A stretch of 30,231 nucleotides of DNA from assembly GCA_002448815.1 (NCBI GenBank), contig DKAJ01000001.1, positions 180,268 through 210,498 of the forward strand, read 5' to 3'. This stretch comes from Micavibrio sp. UBA6929 (lineage in GTDB: Bacteria; Pseudomonadota; Alphaproteobacteria; Micavibrionales; Micavibrionaceae). Of the stretch, positions 15,072-23,043 are shown piece by piece (position 1 is the stretch's first letter; every line of letters begins with the position of its first letter). Below the pieces are notes generated by a model. It was not told the origin of the DNA. It made no database searches and saw nothing but the letters and a program-made list of their open reading frames with translations. A program made the translations under genes and the position numbers.

Positions 15072-15422
15072 TTAGTCGTTGATCTTTTTGACGAACTCAG
15101 ACTTTAGGCCCATTTGACCCACGCCTGGGATTTTGCAGTCAATATCGTGGTCACCGTCAACAAGGCGAATATTTTTGACCTTTGTGCCGACTTTAACGAC
15201 CAAAGATGATCCTTTGACTTTTAGGTCTTTGATGACTGTGACGCTGTCACCATCTTGTAGGGGTGCGCCGTTTGAATCGCGCACAGTCTTTGTGTTATCG
15301 CCCTGGCCTGAGCCTTCTGCGCCTGCGGTCCATTCATGTCCACATTCAGGGCAGTTCAAGACCCCACGATCTTCGTAGGCATAAGGAGAATTACATTCTG
15401 GGCATGGAGGAAGGTCGCTCAT
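15072..15422 (-). CDS. PhnA-type zinc-ribbon protein
   Basis: A 116-aa soluble protein of the PhnA family. Cys7, Cys10, Cys24 and Cys27 (CPEC and CPECGHEW) form a zinc ribbon. The second domain, from about residue 50, has the family motif GDSVTVIKDLKVKGSS, then a KGTKVKNIRLV-type strand, and GLKSEFVKK at the end. PhnA is named for phosphonoacetate use in some bacteria, but most relatives lie far from phosphonate genes and have no proven role. No phn genes occur here. The frame extends to a TTG at 15461, but the family N-terminus begins at the ATG at 15422. Confidence 0.88.
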   Translation of the reverse strand: MSDLPPCPECNSPYAYEDRGVLNCPECGHEWTAGAEGSGQGDNTKTVRDSNGAPLQDGDSVTVIKDLKVKGSSLVVKVGTKVKNIRLVDGDHDIDCKIPGVGQMGLKSEFVKKIND

Positions 15423-15513
15423 AATCTTGGTCAGGCTTTCGTTGGTAAAGTTTACAGTCAATGCTTATAGGCGCATTTATACGGTATGCAAACCCTGAAT
15501 GGATTGATAACAA

Positions 15514-16722
15514 TCAATTAGCGGTCAAAATGTATGGCGCTTGCGGGTGTTGTGGCGGTGTTTCCAAGTAAATGGTCTTGGCAGGTTTTTCAGGCGCAGG
15601 GTACACGGATGGATCCAGTGTATATTCAAGCTTGGGAGTCGTGTTTTGCTCGTGAGGATCCGGTGTTTTTCCAAGTAAACGGTCCTTCATATAGCTAATT
15701 TTGGCGCCATTTTGCTCGTGGAATTCTTCTATTCCACTTTTGATGAAGAAAAGTCCGGCTAATCCAATAGCGGTCGCCCCCATCATAGAGCCATCATGTT
15801 GGACAAGGTGGATCGCTTCCGCGCTGAAAAATCCTCCTTTGCCAATCATGGTTATTGGCGGAACCCATTTAAGAACAGCATCTGCAATGTACTGCCTATT
15901 CGCCGTGTAACCTACAAGTGCGTGTGCTTCGCTATGGTTATATTTAAAGTCTTCTTTAAAAAGGGAATGCAGTTTTTGCCATCGCCGCGCTTCTATCGCC
16001 TGATCAATTTGGATAAGACTGTACCCAACGGCGGCTGTAATTGCGCCGTACACCACCATATCATCATGGCTGAATGCAGCTTGGAAGCTGTGAATGAGCG
16101 ACCCTGCACCCGCGCCGAGAGAGTTGATTTTTGCGGCTTTGATATCAACGCCGATTTGTGACTGTGGCTGCTTTGACTTGGATTCATTGCTCTGCGCTTT
16201 ACGAGCGCGCTGCGTTAAAAAGCTTTGCAGGCCTTTTGTGTTGTTTTTCACGAGGCTGAATTTTTGCAAAAGCTTTGCTGCCTTGCGGTAATTCTCGTGC
16301 GATGTACCGTGCAGAGTTGCAGTCAATTTATTGTTGCTACTCGCGTTAAACAAAGCAGTCATCCATGTGCCGCCACGCGCAGTATTAAGGGCGGCAACAA
16401 CAATGCTCGCGGGGTCGTTGGTTGCGAAGCCAAAACCTCCTACACAAAGTGAAGCTGCGGTTTGATCTCGGACTAGTTTTTTTAGACCACCTGATTGTTC
16501 TGGTTCAAGGTCTTGCGAGGAGGGGGTGCGCCGTGCTTCTGTTTGTGGAGGAATATAATTGAAATGCCACTGCGGGGGCGGCGTCCTGTGTTTGCTCATG
16601 CGCGGGGGACGCCCATACTCAGCGTTGTGTTTAAAGGCACTTTTGCGCGCTATGTCCGTCTTTTTGACGGGTGGATTAGCCTGATTGGCAGGCGCGCGTC
16701 TAATAGTCTGTTTCTTAGGCAT
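15514..16722 (-). CDS. Large protein of unknown function with basic N-terminus and hydrophobic core
   Basis: A 402-aa protein I do not recognise. Residues 1-80 are basic and Pro-rich and probably disordered. Small hydrophobic stretches lie near 85-120, 195-235 (LGAGAGSLIHSF, YGAITAAVGYSL) and 275-325 (WVPPITMIGKG, MMGATAIGLAGLFF), separated by helical, charged segments. A Lys/Ser/Gln-rich linker sits near 160-190, and the tail is Pro-rich. There is no signal peptide. The order of segments resembles that of the protein at 28709-29971. The ATG at 16722 is chosen over an in-frame TTG at 16731. No Shine-Dalgarno is visible, but a good promoter lies upstream. Membrane-associated or secreted-effector roles are both conceivable. 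Confidence 0.7.
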   Translation of the reverse strand: MPKKQTIRRAPANQANPPVKKTDIARKSAFKHNAEYGRPPRMSKHRTPPPQWHFNYIPPQTEARRTPSSQDLEPEQSGGLKKLVRDQTAASLCVGGFGFATNDPASIVVAALNTARGGTWMTALFNASSNNKLTATLHGTSHENYRKAAKLLQKFSLVKNNTKGLQSFLTQRARKAQSNESKSKQPQSQIGVDIKAAKINSLGAGAGSLIHSFQAAFSHDDMVVYGAITAAVGYSLIQIDQAIEARRWQKLHSLFKEDFKYNHSEAHALVGYTANRQYIADAVLKWVPPITMIGKGGFFSAEAIHLVQHDGSMMGATAIGLAGLFFIKSGIEEFHEQNGAKISYMKDRLLGKTPDPHEQNTTPKLEYTLDPSVYPAPEKPAKTIYLETPPQHPQAPYILTAN

Positions 16723-16756
16723 GGTTGGCAAGGTATTACAATTTAAATGTCTTGCA

Positions 16757-16784
16757 ACTATAAGGTGTTATAGTATGATGTCAA
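16757..16784 (-). promoter_or_regulatory. Promoter of the 402-aa unknown protein
   Basis: On the minus strand, TTGACA (16779-16784, full consensus) and TATAGT (16757-16762) are 16 bp apart. Transcription would start near 16750, about 28 nt before the ATG. Confidence 0.65.
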
Positions 16785-16871
16785 TAAAATTATGTTAAAT
16801 ATTATTTATCATGTTGTGCATAAAATATAGCATCTGGCGCTGTGATAAAAAGGCTTGGCCTGCACAGATGA

Positions 16872-17801
16872 ATGGGCCATAAAGACAATATGACAGAAGT
16901 AAGAACAAAATCTGCAAAACGTGCTGGCGTGATTACAATCATTTTGGCGCTGTGTCTGGTCGGTGTAAAGGCTGTTGCATGGGCGATGAGCGGATCTGTA
17001 TCCGTACTGGCATCACTGTCTGACAGTGTGATGGACGCGGTCGTATCTGGTATGAACTGGCTTGCTGTTCGCTATTCGTCTAAGCCTGCCGATGAAGATC
17101 ATCGCTATGGGCATGGGAAAATCGAGGGGCTTGCCGCTTTGGCTCAGGCGCTATTGCTGGCGGGGGTATCCATTTTTGTGGGTATTGAAGCTATTCACCG
17201 CTGGCAAGAGCCTCAGGCGCTTACCGATATGGTGCTTGTGACGGGCATGATGATCGTGTCGCTGATTGGATCGGCCATTATTATTATGGTGCAGAAAAAG
17301 AGCATCGCTGAATCTGGCTCCCTTGCTATTGAGGCCGATCACGCGCATTACAGCGCCGATGTCGTGCAACATGCGCTGGTAATCGCTGCACTGTGCATTG
17401 CATATTTTGATGGGCCGTTATGGGTGGATTTGCTAGCCGCAGTTATCATTACGCTTTGGATGTTGATGTCGGCTTATGGTATTGCGCGCAAAGGCATTGA
17501 TATGATCCTTGATCGCGAACTGCCAATGGTCGAGCGCAAAGCATTGTTGGAGGTCATCAAGGCGCATCCTCAGGTTTTAGGTGTGCATGATCTGCGCGCG
17601 ATTAAATCAGGTATGAAAGAGCTCATCTTTTTTGATATCGAGGCCGCCCCAGAAATGAGCCTACATGACGCGCATGCCATCACGCGTGATTTAGAAAATG
17701 CAATTCTAAAGATTTATCCCTATGCCGAGATCATGATCCACGTTGATCCGCACGGCGAAATCGAAGATAGCCGCCATACTGTGGCATCTATTCACCACTG
17801 A
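16872..17801 (+). CDS. FieF/YiiP-type cation diffusion facilitator
   Basis: A 309-aa inner-membrane antiporter exporting Zn, Fe, Mn or Cd to the periplasm. It has six membrane helices. The transport site is formed by Asp51 and Asp55 in TM2 (SLSDSVMD) and His159 and Asp163 in TM5 (AHYSADV), the DD-HD set of E. coli FieF. DEDHRYGHGKIE (75-86) matches the interface metal site. The C-terminal ferredoxin-like domain (about 210-309) holds HDLRAIKSGMKE and MIHVDPHGE. This is a different subfamily from the CDF at 11649, so the two exporters are not duplicates. Start ATG 16872 or 16890 (MTEVRT) are both possible, and neither has a clear ribosome site. Its end overlaps the convergent LOG gene by 14 nt. 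Confidence 0.92.
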   Translation: MGHKDNMTEVRTKSAKRAGVITIILALCLVGVKAVAWAMSGSVSVLASLSDSVMDAVVSGMNWLAVRYSSKPADEDHRYGHGKIEGLAALAQALLLAGVSIFVGIEAIHRWQEPQALTDMVLVTGMMIVSLIGSAIIIMVQKKSIAESGSLAIEADHAHYSADVVQHALVIAALCIAYFDGPLWVDLLAAVIITLWMLMSAYGIARKGIDMILDRELPMVERKALLEVIKAHPQVLGVHDLRAIKSGMKELIFFDIEAAPEMSLHDAHAITRDLENAILKIYPYAEIMIHVDPHGEIEDSRHTVASIHH

Positions 17802-18681
17802 TGGCTTCGCCCCATTTTTCGGCATGTAAATCAATGTCAGGGCGGCTTTGATGTTTCAATAGCGCGCGCAGTTGATCTTCATCTGGGGCGCTGTCAAACA
17901 AGGTAAGGCATTTTGCGGTAATGAAATGCTCGGCCTGTGCATTCTTCGCCCATGTGATGAAATCATCATAAACGCCGCCTGCGTTGATTAGGCCAATAGG
18001 GCGCTGATGCTTGTCCAGTTGTTTTAATCCCATTGCGCATGTCACGAAATACGCATTTTCCAAGGTCGGTTTATCGATAACGATGGCCTGTAGCGTATCG
18101 CGTGAGATTTCATCTTCGAAATGTGGCAGGTGCGCAGGTGTCTGAATAGGGGGGAGCTTGTCCCACGCCTCAAGCGCGGGCAGGATGCCTTCGACATCAT
18201 CGACGATAATGCAGTAACGATCATCATAGTCAGGCAGGCTTTTCAGGAACGCCATCATTTTATCCCAGTATCCATCAATATTAACCAGCACAATGGGCTT
18301 GCTGTGCATTTTAAGGCTGCCCCAATAAAGCGCCTCAAGCGTTTCATCAAGCGTACCAAAACCGCCAGGTAAGCATACAACAACGTCACATTCTTCGAAC
18401 ATCAGGCGTTTGCGGTCGCAAAGCTCCTCAACCAGTAAAGTGCGGGTAAGGCCTTCCATGATGCGTTCGCTATCTTGTAATTTACGTGGAATAATACCCG
18501 TTACCGCGCCACCACCGCGCAGTGCATGTTGTGCCAGCAACCCCATCAGCCCTGCATTCATACCGCCATAAATTAAATGTTTATCCTCGCGCGCAAGAAT
18601 GTCGCCAAGCAAGCAGGCTTGCTGTTTGAAGATGTCGCGCGCTGCGCCGGCTGAGCCAAGATAGACGGTGAATGTTTGCAT
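17788..18681 (-). CDS. LOG-family nucleoside-monophosphate phosphoribohydrolase with a duplicated tail
   Basis: A 297-aa cytosolic enzyme of the LOG (Lonely Guy, TIGR00730-type) family. Members cleave cytokinin-riboside or AMP-like 5'-monophosphates into base and ribose-5-phosphate. YGGMNAGLMG (38-47) and the catalytic signature PGGFGTLDE (105-113) are intact. The normal family length is about 180-200 aa. Here about 100 extra residues repeat the C-terminal part of the domain: KPIVLVNIDGYWDKMMAFL (128-146) against RPIGLINAGGVYDDFITWA (227-245). The second copy lacks the catalytic loop. A short GAGGG lies 3 nt before the ATG. It follows metA at 106 nt, and may be co-transcribed. Confidence 0.88.
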   Translation of the reverse strand: MQTFTVYLGSAGAARDIFKQQACLLGDILAREDKHLIYGGMNAGLMGLLAQHALRGGGAVTGIIPRKLQDSERIMEGLTRTLLVEELCDRKRLMFEECDVVVCLPGGFGTLDETLEALYWGSLKMHSKPIVLVNIDGYWDKMMAFLKSLPDYDDRYCIIVDDVEGILPALEAWDKLPPIQTPAHLPHFEDEISRDTLQAIVIDKPTLENAYFVTCAMGLKQLDKHQRPIGLINAGGVYDDFITWAKNAQAEHFITAKCLTLFDSAPDEDQLRALLKHQSRPDIDLHAEKWGEAISGE

Positions 18682-18688
18682 GAACCCT

Positions 18689-18741
18689 CGTGAAACTGTG
18701 TTATAGAACGTTTTTATCTTACGATTCTACCAAGTTTCACG
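18689..18741. repeat. 9-bp inverted repeat between LOG and metA genes
   Basis: CGTGAAACT (18689-18697) and AGTTTCACG (18733-18741) are perfectly complementary, with 35 bases between. It lies just before the LOG start codon on the minus strand and contains A/T-rich DNA with TATAGA-like boxes. An operator or weak attenuator for the LOG gene is possible. Confidence 0.4.
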
Positions 18742-18787
18742 CGCGGTGCAAAGCGCTTTGATTGCTGTGCCGCGGTAAGGCGATGTT

Positions 18788-19984
18788 TTACAAAGATGGT
18801 GATGCAAAGGCTGCAATAGGCGCAGAAGTCTGATGCGCGGTGTAGGCGTCGTTTTGATTTGCAGCGTCTTGTGCGGTGCGATCTTGCTTGGCTTTAGCGG
18901 TTAAAACCGGTGCAAGCGCATTAAAGAGCAATGGAAGCTGATATTCAAAATAAACGGCATTATTCTCGGAATTATCAATGTCGCAGTTTTCTGGCTTGTC
19001 AGGGTTTAGTCCCAGTTTTGCATCGCGGTTATATTCATTTGCTAATGTATTTTTGTTGTACTCAGGGTGCAAGGTCCATAAGGCGACGTTACGCTGCTCT
19101 GTGCGGTCTGTCATGATTGATGCGCCCATGTCGGCGGATTCTGTGATGACTTTGAGGCGTTGATTGTCTGTCACGGCCTGCTGCAGAGCCTCTTCGTTGC
19201 TTTGCCAAAAGCGGGAGCCTGGCAAGTATAGGTCAGGGCCATCATCTTGCGGAATGTCTTTAAGAAGTGGATGGTGCGGCGTTAAAATGTTTTGTTTGAA
19301 ATGACCGAAAAGCTTGCTGTCACGTTTTTCGCGCGGAATATCGTAAACATCTTGCAAATAGGCCTGCGCGGCAAGGCATGAAAAGAGCGCAGGTGTTTTG
19401 CTGTCTTTTGCAAAATCAATGGCTTCCTTCATGTCAGGCCAGAAAACTTCTTTGTGCAAATGATCTTCACGCGGAACAGTGCCGGTTACAACCAATGTAT
19501 CAAGGTTGAGGTCGTCGAAAGATGCACTATCAAGCGTATGGTGAAAATTATCGACATAGGCAAGGTCTGTGTCTTTTGCTTCTTCTGTTAGGCCGTGTTC
19601 TAATTGGCGCGGGCTGATCGGGACAATTTCAATGGCGACATCGCCGTTAAGGCGGTCATGTTCGCGTGCCCATTCAACGGATTCAATAATGCGCTGCGTG
19701 AGCATAACATCCGTCGCGGCGCGTGAAAGCATACTGTTTAAAATACCGATGCGCAGTTTAACAGGTTGTTTGTAATCTGTTTCAATCGCGGAGCCAAAGC
19801 GCGTTGCTTTGTTGAAGGCATTGCGGTTGAGTGAAATCGATACATTGTCACTCGCCGCAAATTTTTCGGCAAGTTTCGTCGCAACAGAATTCTCTGTTTG
19901 GCTGCCGTCACGGGCTGCGGGCAAAATAAGGTGAGTTTTACCTTTTGCTGACACGTTTTCTGTATCAAAAGTTTGATCTGACAT
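18788..19984 (-). CDS. metA: Homoserine O-acyltransferase (MetA/HTS family)
   Basis: A 398-aa enzyme that acylates homoserine with succinyl- or acetyl-CoA, the first committed step of methionine synthesis. RIGILNSM (78-85), LVVTGTVPRED (164-174), catalytic Cys203 in FSCLAAQA, SRFW (257-260) and the His306/Glu308 pair in LHPEY are all present. Canonical MetA is about 300-350 aa. This one has about 70 extra N-terminal residues and a low-complexity tail of about 35 (Ala/Gln/Thr-rich). Which acyl donor it uses cannot be read here. The ATG at 19984 has AGAGGAG 8 nt upstream; a GTG 9 nt earlier would overlap that site. It is preceded by a SAM-II riboswitch. Confidence 0.93.
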   Translation of the reverse strand: MSDQTFDTENVSAKGKTHLILPAARDGSQTENSVATKLAEKFAASDNVSISLNRNAFNKATRFGSAIETDYKQPVKLRIGILNSMLSRAATDVMLTQRIIESVEWAREHDRLNGDVAIEIVPISPRQLEHGLTEEAKDTDLAYVDNFHHTLDSASFDDLNLDTLVVTGTVPREDHLHKEVFWPDMKEAIDFAKDSKTPALFSCLAAQAYLQDVYDIPREKRDSKLFGHFKQNILTPHHPLLKDIPQDDGPDLYLPGSRFWQSNEEALQQAVTDNQRLKVITESADMGASIMTDRTEQRNVALWTLHPEYNKNTLANEYNRDAKLGLNPDKPENCDIDNSENNAVYFEYQLPLLFNALAPVLTAKAKQDRTAQDAANQNDAYTAHQTSAPIAAFASPSL

Positions 19985-20058
19985 ACACAACACTCCTCTT
20001 GTGCTTTAGGGCACAAAAATTCTTCGTTTTTATTTTACGGTAAGAGGTAAAACTCTAA

Positions 20059-20086
20059 CCATGGCTTCCTACGGTGGATACCATGG
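20059..20086 (-). terminator. Hairpin in the metA leader, likely riboswitch expression platform
   Basis: On the minus strand CCATGGTATCC and GGAAGCCATGG pair at 10 of 11 positions around ACCGTA, and the stem is followed by TTAGAGTTTTACC. It lies between the SAM-II aptamer and the metA start, where an attenuator is expected. The T-tract is broken, so it may also act on translation. Confidence 0.5.
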
Positions 20087-20111
20087 CAGAACGAGTGGAG
20101 GGTCGTCTGAC

Positions 20112-20166
20112 CACGGCGCTTTAGCTTTGGTAATGCGGTGCAAGCTGATCCATCAAATGCCGCAAT
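20112..20166 (-). ncRNA. SAM-II (SAM-alpha) riboswitch aptamer in front of metA
   Basis: Minus strand: UGCGG (20164-20160) pairs with CCGCA (20138-20134) to form P1. The enclosed loop holds CAUUUGAU and AGCUUGCA, and AGCUU pairs with AAGCU in the 3' AAAGCUAAAGCG block (20128-20117) to close the pseudoknot. The GCUAAA box is the most conserved SAM-II element. SAM-II precedes metA, metX or metZ in alphaproteobacteria and lowers expression when SAM binds. Position, orientation and target all fit. Confidence 0.85.
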
Positions 20167-20173
20167 TTCAATA

Positions 20174-20203
20174 AGGGTAACGAAAATTGCGTTTTTTTGT
20201 CAA
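20174..20203 (-). promoter_or_regulatory. metA promoter
   Basis: TTGACA (20198-20203) and TACCCT (20174-20179) on the minus strand are 18 bp apart. Transcription would start a few bases before the SAM-II P1 stem. Confidence 0.6.
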
Positions 20204-20222
20204 GCTTTTTCGAATATAAAAA

Positions 20223-21020
20223 CTATAAAAAATGAGAAGCTGGTTTGCGTGGCAAATCGGCGCCTTCCAATTTGACAATGGGGGTAATGCCGCGAATAGA
20301 ATTGACCAGATATAAGGCTTCAGCATTTTTAAGGTCATCTGGTAAGAGGCTGCGTTCTTCGACTTTACTCTGCGCGACAAGGTGAGAGCGCTGAATCCCG
20401 TTCATAACGCCGTCGCTTAGGGGCGGTGTGTATAGGCGCGTTCCCATCGCAACAAGCAGGTTTCCGGCGCTTGCACATGTGACGTAGCCCGCATTGTTTA
20501 ATAAAATGGCTTCGTTCGCGCCGCGTTGCTTGGCTTCATTTAAGGCAAGAATGTTATCGCCGTAATTGCAGGATTTAATCCGTGATAGGGGGGATCCCTC
20601 ATTGCGGCGCACCGTTTGGGCAATAATCGCATGCACTGGCGGAAAATCCTCTGGCGCTGGTGCTTTGGCAATCATGAGAATGACCGAAGGTGTGACGTCA
20701 TCCGCAGGCATCAAACCGCGCGCCCCTGCGCCGCGCGTAACCAATGTGTTCACCGCATAGCGCGCATCGGTAGCCTTGTTTCGGCGGATCAAATCAGCAA
20801 CCACACCATTAAAGGAATGTTGTCCCATGGTGAACGGAATATCCATGATCGCGCAGGATTCTTTCAGGCGCTTAAAATGATGCTCGGCGTAAATGGCTTG
20901 TCCGCCAACAGACAGCATTGTGTCAAAAACGCCGTCACCAAGGCGGATACGATCACGCGCGTTCAGCGCCGCCTGACGGCCGCTGAGCCAATGTCCATTA
21001 TACCAGATAAAATCACTCAT
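20223..21020 (-). CDS. pabC: Aminodeoxychorismate lyase / class IV PLP enzyme (PabC)
   Basis: A 265-aa PLP enzyme of fold type IV. It cleaves 4-amino-4-deoxychorismate to p-aminobenzoate and pyruvate in folate synthesis. Lys149 in SRIKSCNYGDN is the PLP lysine. LGDGVFDTM (28-36) and EAILLNNAGYVTCASAGN (170-187) match the family. Branched-chain or D-amino acid transaminases share the fold, but the gene follows pabB and pabA with a 5-nt gap, which decides for PabC. Length is normal. It is the last gene of the dinG-pabBAC cluster, and metA downstream has its own promoter. Confidence 0.88.
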   Translation of the reverse strand: MSDFIWYNGHWLSGRQAALNARDRIRLGDGVFDTMLSVGGQAIYAEHHFKRLKESCAIMDIPFTMGQHSFNGVVADLIRRNKATDARYAVNTLVTRGAGARGLMPADDVTPSVILMIAKAPAPEDFPPVHAIIAQTVRRNEGSPLSRIKSCNYGDNILALNEAKQRGANEAILLNNAGYVTCASAGNLLVAMGTRLYTPPLSDGVMNGIQRSHLVAQSKVEERSLLPDDLKNAEALYLVNSIRGITPIVKLEGADLPRKPASHFL

Positions 21021-21025
21021 CAGGC

Positions 21026-21622
21026 CTAAGATAGCATAAGCTGAACAAAGTTTTGAATGATTTGTTGACCGTGATTGGTCAAAATAGATTCGGGATGAAA
21101 CTGTATCCCGTAAACGGGGTGCGTATCGTGGCGCATCGCCATCAGCACATTATCGTCGGCGGTGTTAGCGATTGGCACAAGGTCAAGCGCATCTTGAATA
21201 TCTGCAATCAAAGAATGGTAGCGCGCGGCGCTGAAATCTTGGGGGATATCCTTAAACAAAGGGCATGTTTGATCGTGGCGGACTAGGCTTGTTCTGCCAT
21301 GCATAGGTGCATCGGCCTTTATCGTTTTGCCGCCATAGGCCTCGCCAATGGCTTGATGGCCAAGGCAGACGCCCAAAATAGGGATGTGCGCGCCAAATGT
21401 GCGGATCAGGTCAATGCAAATGCCTGCATCTTGCGGCGCGCAAGGGCCGGGCGACAGGATAATGCCATCAGGCTTCATCTGCGTAATGGCCGACAAACTG
21501 ATGCCATCATTGCGTTCTATGTGGACTTGCGCCCCTGCTAACGCGGCGTAGCGGCCCAAATTATGCGCAAAGGAATCGTAATTATCGATCAGCAAAATTT
21601 GCGGCTTCGGATCTAGGCGCAT
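21026..21622 (-). CDS. pabA: Glutamine amidotransferase subunit of aminodeoxychorismate synthase (PabA)
   Basis: A 198-aa class I glutamine amidotransferase that supplies ammonia to PabB. LLIDNYDSF (10-18) begins the domain, GVCLGHQ holds catalytic Cys86, and QFHPES holds His176 and Glu178. PabA and TrpG are close homologues, and one protein can serve both. The partner gene upstream is PabB-like, so PabA is assigned. The start overlaps the pabB stop by 10 nt and has AAGGAG 8 nt upstream inside pabB, so synthesis is coupled. Confidence 0.92.
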   Translation of the reverse strand: MRLDPKPQILLIDNYDSFAHNLGRYAALAGAQVHIERNDGISLSAITQMKPDGIILSPGPCAPQDAGICIDLIRTFGAHIPILGVCLGHQAIGEAYGGKTIKADAPMHGRTSLVRHDQTCPLFKDIPQDFSAARYHSLIADIQDALDLVPIANTADDNVLMAMRHDTHPVYGIQFHPESILTNHGQQIIQNFVQLMLS

Positions 21623-23034
21623 GCTTTGCGCTCCTTATCCTGCGTGCCGTGCGTGGATGCGAAACTGCGAAAGAGGCTTTGCGCTTTATCAAGGGTTTCT
21701 GCGTACTCGGCCTCTGGGTTTGACAGGGTTGTAATGCCGCCGCCGACATTAAAACGCACACTTTGTTTTTCAAAAATCAATGTGCGGATCAAAATGTTAC
21801 TGTCCATTGTGCCGTTACACCCGATCAGCGCAATACTGCCGCAATAGGCATGGCGGCGTTGCTCCTCAAGTTCTTCGATGATTTCCATGGCACGTATTTT
21901 GGGTGCGCCTGTGATCGACCCGCCAGGAAAGCACGCCTGCAACGCGTCTAGCGCGCATTGTTCCTCGGACAGTGTGCCGCGAATGGTTGTGACCAAATGA
22001 TGGACATCAGTAAAGCTTTCGATCTTGCAAAAATCACTCACAGTGATGCTTTGCGCGGTGCAGGATTTGGATAAATCATTGCGCAGTAAATCAGTAATCA
22101 TCGTGTTTTCAGCGCGGTCTTTTTCGCTTGTTTCTAAGGCAAGCGCATTTTCAGTATCCAGCTGCGTGTCAGGATGGCGGGGCGCAGTGCCTTTAATCGG
22201 CTTGGTCGAGATGCAGCGCTGCGCATCTGCATGCAAAAATCTCTCGGGCGAGGCACTGGCGATTTGCACATCCCCTAAATTAAAGTAGCTGGCAAACGGG
22301 GCGGGGTTGATCGCGCGCAAATGCAGATAATGCGCATAAGGGTCAAAGGCGGCGGGTAGATCTGCGCTGAATTGTTGGGATAAGTTGGCCTGAAAAATAT
22401 CCCCTTCGGTAATATAATTTTGGACGGAGGCGATGCGCTGAATATAGGTGTCTTTTTCAAATTGCTCTTGCCATGAAACGGCAGGCAGGTCGGACATTTT
22501 CTGCGTGCGTGCGCCGCTGAGGTTATGGCGCAAGACGGCGCGCTTCATGTCGGCCTCAAGCTCATTTTTCGCGTGCGTGATGATCCATGCTTGTTGCTGC
22601 GCATGATCGAAGGCAAGCACCTGATCGTACAGGCCAAGCGCCATGTCCGGCATAGAAGATGTGCTGCGCGCGCTGGTTGGCAGGGTTTCTTGCGTGCGCG
22701 CAAGATCATATCCAAACAAGCCTGCCAAGCCGCCCTGAAAAGGCGGCAAGTCTGCCAGTTGCAAGTTCAAATAATCACGCGCGGCGAGGCGGGATTTCGC
22801 CGTAGAAAACGGGTCTTTGCCATTTTGATGAGAAAGGTGACTGCCGCTACTGATGGTGATGTGGTGGCCATGTGCCTCGATGATTTCAATCGGGTTCATG
22901 AGGATATAACTGTAACGCCCATCAGGATGCGCGCTGTCGGCGCTATCGATCAGCAGGCTGTAAGGCATGTGCGCAACCGCCCCAAACAGCGCAGCAGCAT
23001 CACAATAATCATAAGGCGCGGTAAAAATATCCAT
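21613..23034 (-). CDS. pabB: Aminodeoxychorismate synthase component I (PabB)
   Basis: A 473-aa chorismate-binding enzyme that aminates chorismate to aminodeoxychorismate with ammonia from PabA. The N-terminal half is the anthranilate-synthase-like domain. The catalytic half carries EGDIFQANLSQQF (210-222), PIKGTAPR with Lys281 (the PIKGT form marks PabB; anthranilate synthase has PIAGT), DLLRNDLSKSC and FPGGSITGAPKIRAMEI. All motifs are intact. It starts 9 nt after the helicase gene and overlaps pabA. There is no fused pabC or pabA domain. Confidence 0.94.
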   Translation of the reverse strand: MDIFTAPYDYCDAAALFGAVAHMPYSLLIDSADSAHPDGRYSYILMNPIEIIEAHGHHITISSGSHLSHQNGKDPFSTAKSRLAARDYLNLQLADLPPFQGGLAGLFGYDLARTQETLPTSARSTSSMPDMALGLYDQVLAFDHAQQQAWIITHAKNELEADMKRAVLRHNLSGARTQKMSDLPAVSWQEQFEKDTYIQRIASVQNYITEGDIFQANLSQQFSADLPAAFDPYAHYLHLRAINPAPFASYFNLGDVQIASASPERFLHADAQRCISTKPIKGTAPRHPDTQLDTENALALETSEKDRAENTMITDLLRNDLSKSCTAQSITVSDFCKIESFTDVHHLVTTIRGTLSEEQCALDALQACFPGGSITGAPKIRAMEIIEELEEQRRHAYCGSIALIGCNGTMDSNILIRTLIFEKQSVRFNVGGGITTLSNPEAEYAETLDKAQSLFRSFASTHGTQDKERKACA

Positions 23035-23043
23035 CAGGCAGGA

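Noticed and set aside
19985..19993. GTG start for metA.
   Set aside because: It would overlap the Shine-Dalgarno that clearly serves the ATG at 19984.
20161..20198. Plus-strand hairpin with T-run (CGCAATTT/AAATTGCG then seven T).
   Set aside because: No plus-strand gene precedes it, and the bases are explained by the metA promoter on the other strand.
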